Part shown: positions 61,554-64,000 of the stretch, piece by piece
Numbering within the stretch: the stretch's first letter is position 1
How the letters are laid out: every line of letters begins with the position of its first letter
DNA from: Rhynchopus euleeides
Taxonomy: Eukaryota; Euglenozoa; Diplonemea; Diplonemida; Diplonemidae
NCBI GenBank assembly: GCA_963210315.1
Contig: OY723305.1
Location: 1,364,001 to 1,428,000 of the forward strand
Length of the DNA: 64,000 nucleotides
Direction: 5' to 3'
Translations under genes and position numbers: made by a program
Notes under the pieces: model-generated
What the model saw: the letters and a program-made list of their open reading frames with translations, nothing else
Told to the model about the DNA's origin: nothing
Databases searched by the model: none

Positions 61554-62785
61554 ATAAAGCGACCAGATGGCGGTCCCAAATTTGGGACCGACCCATAAAG
61601 CGACCAGATGGTGGTCTCAAATTTGGGACCGACCGATAAAGCGACCAGATGGTGGTCCCAAATTTGGGACCGACCGAAAAATTGACCAGAGGGCGGTCCC
61701 AAATATGGGACCGACCAATAAAGCGACCAGATGGCGGTCCCAAATTTGGGACCGACCGAGAAAGCGACCAGATGGTGGTCCCACAATTGGGACCGACCCA
61801 TAAAGCGACCAGATGTCGGTCCCAAAATTGGGACCGACCGAGAAAGCGACCAGATGGCGGTCCCAAATTTGGGACCGACCGAAAAATTGACCAGATGGCG
61901 GTCCCAAATTTGGGACCGAGCCATAAAGCGACCAGATGGTGGTCCCAAATTTGGGACCGACCGAGAAAGCGACCAGATGGTGGTCCCACAATTGGGACCG
62001 ACCCATAAAGCGACCATATGGCGGTCCCAAAATTGGGACCGACCGAGAAAGCGACCAGATGGCGGTCCCAAATTTGGGACCGACCGAGAAAGCGACCAGA
62101 TGGTGGTCCCAAATTTGGGACCACCATCTGGTCGCTTTGTTGGTCGGTCCCAAATTTGGGACCGCCATCTGGTCGCTTTCTCGGTCGGTCCCAAATTTGG
62201 GACCGCCATCTGGTCGCTTTATGGGTCTGTCCCAAATTTGGGACCACCATCTGGTCGCTTTATTGGTCGGTCCCAAATTTGGGACCACCATCTGGTCGCT
62301 TTGTTGGTCGGTCCCAAATTTGGGACCGCCATCTGGTCGCTTTCTCGGTCGGTCCCAAATTTGGGACCGCCATCTGGTCGCTTTATGGGTCGGTCCCAAA
62401 TTTGGGACCGCCATCTGGTCGCTTTATTGGTCGGTCCCAAATTTGGGACCGCCATCTGGTCAATTTTTCGGTCGGTCCCAAATTTGGGACCACCATCTGG
62501 TCGCTTTCTCGGTCGGTCCCAAATTTGGGACCGCCATCTGGTCGCTTTGTTGGTCGGTCCCAAATTTGGGACCGCCATCTGGTCGCTTTATGGGTCGGTC
62601 CCAAATTTGGGACCGCCATCTGGTCCATTTTTCGGTCGGTCCCAAATTTGGGACTGCCATCTGGTCGCTTTGTTGGTCGGTCCCAAATTTGGGACCGCCA
62701 TCTGGTCGCCTTGTTGGTCGGTCCCTAATTTGGGACCACCATCTGGTCCATTTTTCGGTGGGTCCCAAGTTTGGGATGAGGAACT
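61554..62785. repeat. Head-to-head array of about 30 units of 41 bp
   Basis: The left half has about 14 direct units of 41 bp (AAAGCGACCAGATGG, then GGTCCCAAATTTGGGACC, then GACCNAT). At the palindrome centre, about 62103-62126, orientation flips, and about 16 units follow as reverse complements. Each unit contains the 18-bp palindrome GGTCCCAAATTTGGGACC. Units vary mainly in the linker before AAAGCG (ATA, AGA, AAA) and in single bases. Long frames across this region are repeat translations, not genes. Confidence 0.93.
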
Positions 62786-63173
62786 CCGTGGGCACCATTG
62801 GTCGCCCTTCGGTCGCCACCTGTTCAGACCCCTTTTCAGGGGATTTGAGCCCCAGAGAGACCTCCTGGACCGGTTTTCTGGTGTTTTATGCTCTTCCCGA
62901 CCCTGTCCTGGCCCACAATGTGGTCTGGAGCGAGGTTCTGCTGAGTTCCGCCTGATGCGGACCCTCCTTTGGGGTCCTCCATTTATTTTGCGTCTGACCG
63001 TCGCCTTCCCCACCCAGTTCACGAGGGCAAGGTGAAAAACCGTTTTTTAACCCCAAAAATGGCATTTCCCGGGTGGCGACCTCTGGCGACCTCTGAAAAA
63101 TGTGCCCAAAAAGTGATTTTTGGGACCTTGCGGACCTCGAAAACACAAAGGGAAAAAAAATATTTTTTGTCAC

Positions 63174-64000
63174 ACCCCCTCTTGGGGCGGTACGCCAGTC
63201 TATTCTCAGGTGTTTCTGGGCATGGGGCAACCTTGCCCAGGTGTTTCTGGAGTCCCGCCCCACATGTCGTGCGTTCTTTCGTACGGTGTATAGTGAGTTC
63301 TGGCAATAATTTTTTGCTCGGTCAGCGCAGTGCCTCCAGTCCTGTCTCAGTAGCCACACAGAAAGGGGGACCAAAAAAAACTGGGGGGGGACCAAAAAGC
63401 GAGACCCCCCCCCCCAGATTGCGTAGTTTGTGCGTAGTGAAAAAGGGGTAAATCAGGGGCACCAACAATGTGATGTTTTTTTGTTTTATTGGTTTGTTTC
63501 TATTCTTGTAACCCTCCCCCCCCCCCCTCCCCCTTGGTGTCGACGGCCAACCCCCTGGCCGGAATATACCTGACGGAATAGGCAACCAGGCAGTGGTGTG
63601 TCTTGGGACACCCCACGCACACTCACCCGCTCATTGGGCACAATATGAGACATGTCTTGACTATTTTTTTTTGGCTCTATTCGAGTTTTTCACCGTGCTC
63701 TCCGCAGGCCCAGGGGCGGATAGGTAAGTTCAAAGACAAAAATGATGCTCTCGGAGGGGGAGGGGGGGGTTGAACCCCTGTCTTCGCGTTCTCCTCCCGA
63801 CCCACCGCATTGGCGATTGCCAATTGTTGGGTCTCTTTACACCCCCCACACCCCCCGCCCTTCTTCTCTTCCCCAGGGCCACCCCTTTTCACACCCCTTT
63901 TCCTTTTCATTGTGCGGCAGAGGAGACGCTGCGTACAAAACGAGAGGAAAACGGGGGGGCGGGGGGGTGTAACCAACAACGGGGGGACTCGGCAATGATA
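63174..64000. other. Low-complexity end of window
   Basis: G/C-runs near 63385-63415 and 63517-63532, a repeat of 26 bp at 63418-63443 (see 60034) and short frames. No gene is supported. Confidence 0.45.

Larger units (their letters stand above)
60798..63173. mobile_element. Possible inverted-repeat element holding repeat arrays
   Basis: GTGACAAAAAATATT at 60798-60812 is matched by its exact complement at 63159-63173. The interval contains a 300-bp inverted-repeat unit and the head-to-head 41-bp array. No target duplication is visible and the terminal word is A-rich, so chance is not excluded. Confidence 0.4.

Noticed and set aside
61554..62785. CRISPR-like array
   Set aside because: Period 41 bp, but there are no unique spacers, the whole unit is conserved, orientation flips at the centre, and the context is eukaryotic.
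61544..63035. Long repetitive frames on both strands (up to 434 codons)
   Set aside because: They exist only because 41 is not a multiple of three and the unit has no stop in several frames; they are translations of the 41-bp array.
1..64000. tRNA, rRNA or spliceosomal RNA genes
   Set aside because: I looked for cloverleaf arms, TTCGA loops and conserved U6 or rRNA words and found none that held up by eye. A tRNAscan or Infernal run would be decisive.

Overview
The window looks like nuclear DNA of a unicellular eukaryote, possibly an alga or alveolate-type protist; I cannot name the species. The reasons are GT-AG introns of about 200-290 bp with pyrimidine-rich acceptors, coding exons rich in G/C at third positions, eukaryotic domain sets (WW, PH, GRAM, NACHT-WD40, nucleotide-sugar transporter, hAT-like transposase, DIRS-type retroelement), long G or C homopolymer runs between genes, and heavy repeat content.

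Layout. 1-4.0 kb: two unrelated inverted-repeat DNA elements placed end to end. 4.2-4.7 kb: a hypothetical protein exon. 5.1-7.1 kb: a foldback element. 7.4-13.2 kb: weak ORFs and a partly resolved minus-strand gene for a membrane protein. 13.6-14.2 kb: a nested AT-rich palindrome. 14.2-16.9 kb: low complexity. 16.9-21.7 kb: a four-exon minus-strand gene for a 1342-residue WW-WW-PH-PH-PDZ-like-GRAM protein. 21.8-29.7 kb: an element with terminal inverted repeats and an exact 9-bp target-site duplication, whose cargo is a 1696-residue NLR-like protein (ankyrin, ADP-ribosyltransferase, NACHT, pentapeptide-like, ten WD40 repeats). 31.5-32.3 kb: a short derivative of that element with its own 9-bp duplication. 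33.9-36.3 kb: a nucleotide-sugar transporter and a small secreted acidic protein. 36.3-44.7 kb: mostly non-coding, with scattered coding-like segments. 44.8-49.4 kb: a hAT-like transposase fused to a ubiquitin-protease-like domain that appears inactive. 50.1-53.4 kb: a truncated DIRS-like retroelement (gag, tyrosine recombinase, partial reverse transcriptase). 53.4-59.7 kb: four tandem copies of a 1581-bp unit. 60.1-63.2 kb: a small gene candidate, then a possible inverted-repeat element holding a head-to-head array of 41-bp repeats.

How the parts relate. The most interesting result is that the NLR-like gene sits inside a mobile-element frame. The shared end sequence CAGGGNNATTCCTAACT also occurs, in variant form, just upstream of the transposase gene, so that transposase (or a relative) may move the NLR carrier in trans. 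The carrier inserted 80 bp upstream of the first recognised ATG of the WW/PH/GRAM gene, perhaps inside a 5' intron. In the retroelement, gag and recombinase lie in one frame separated by a single TGA, which suggests readthrough.

Exon models were made by eye from splice consensus, frame and protein character. The WW/PH/GRAM, transporter, NLR and transposase calls are firm; the membrane-protein gene and the isolated exons are tentative.
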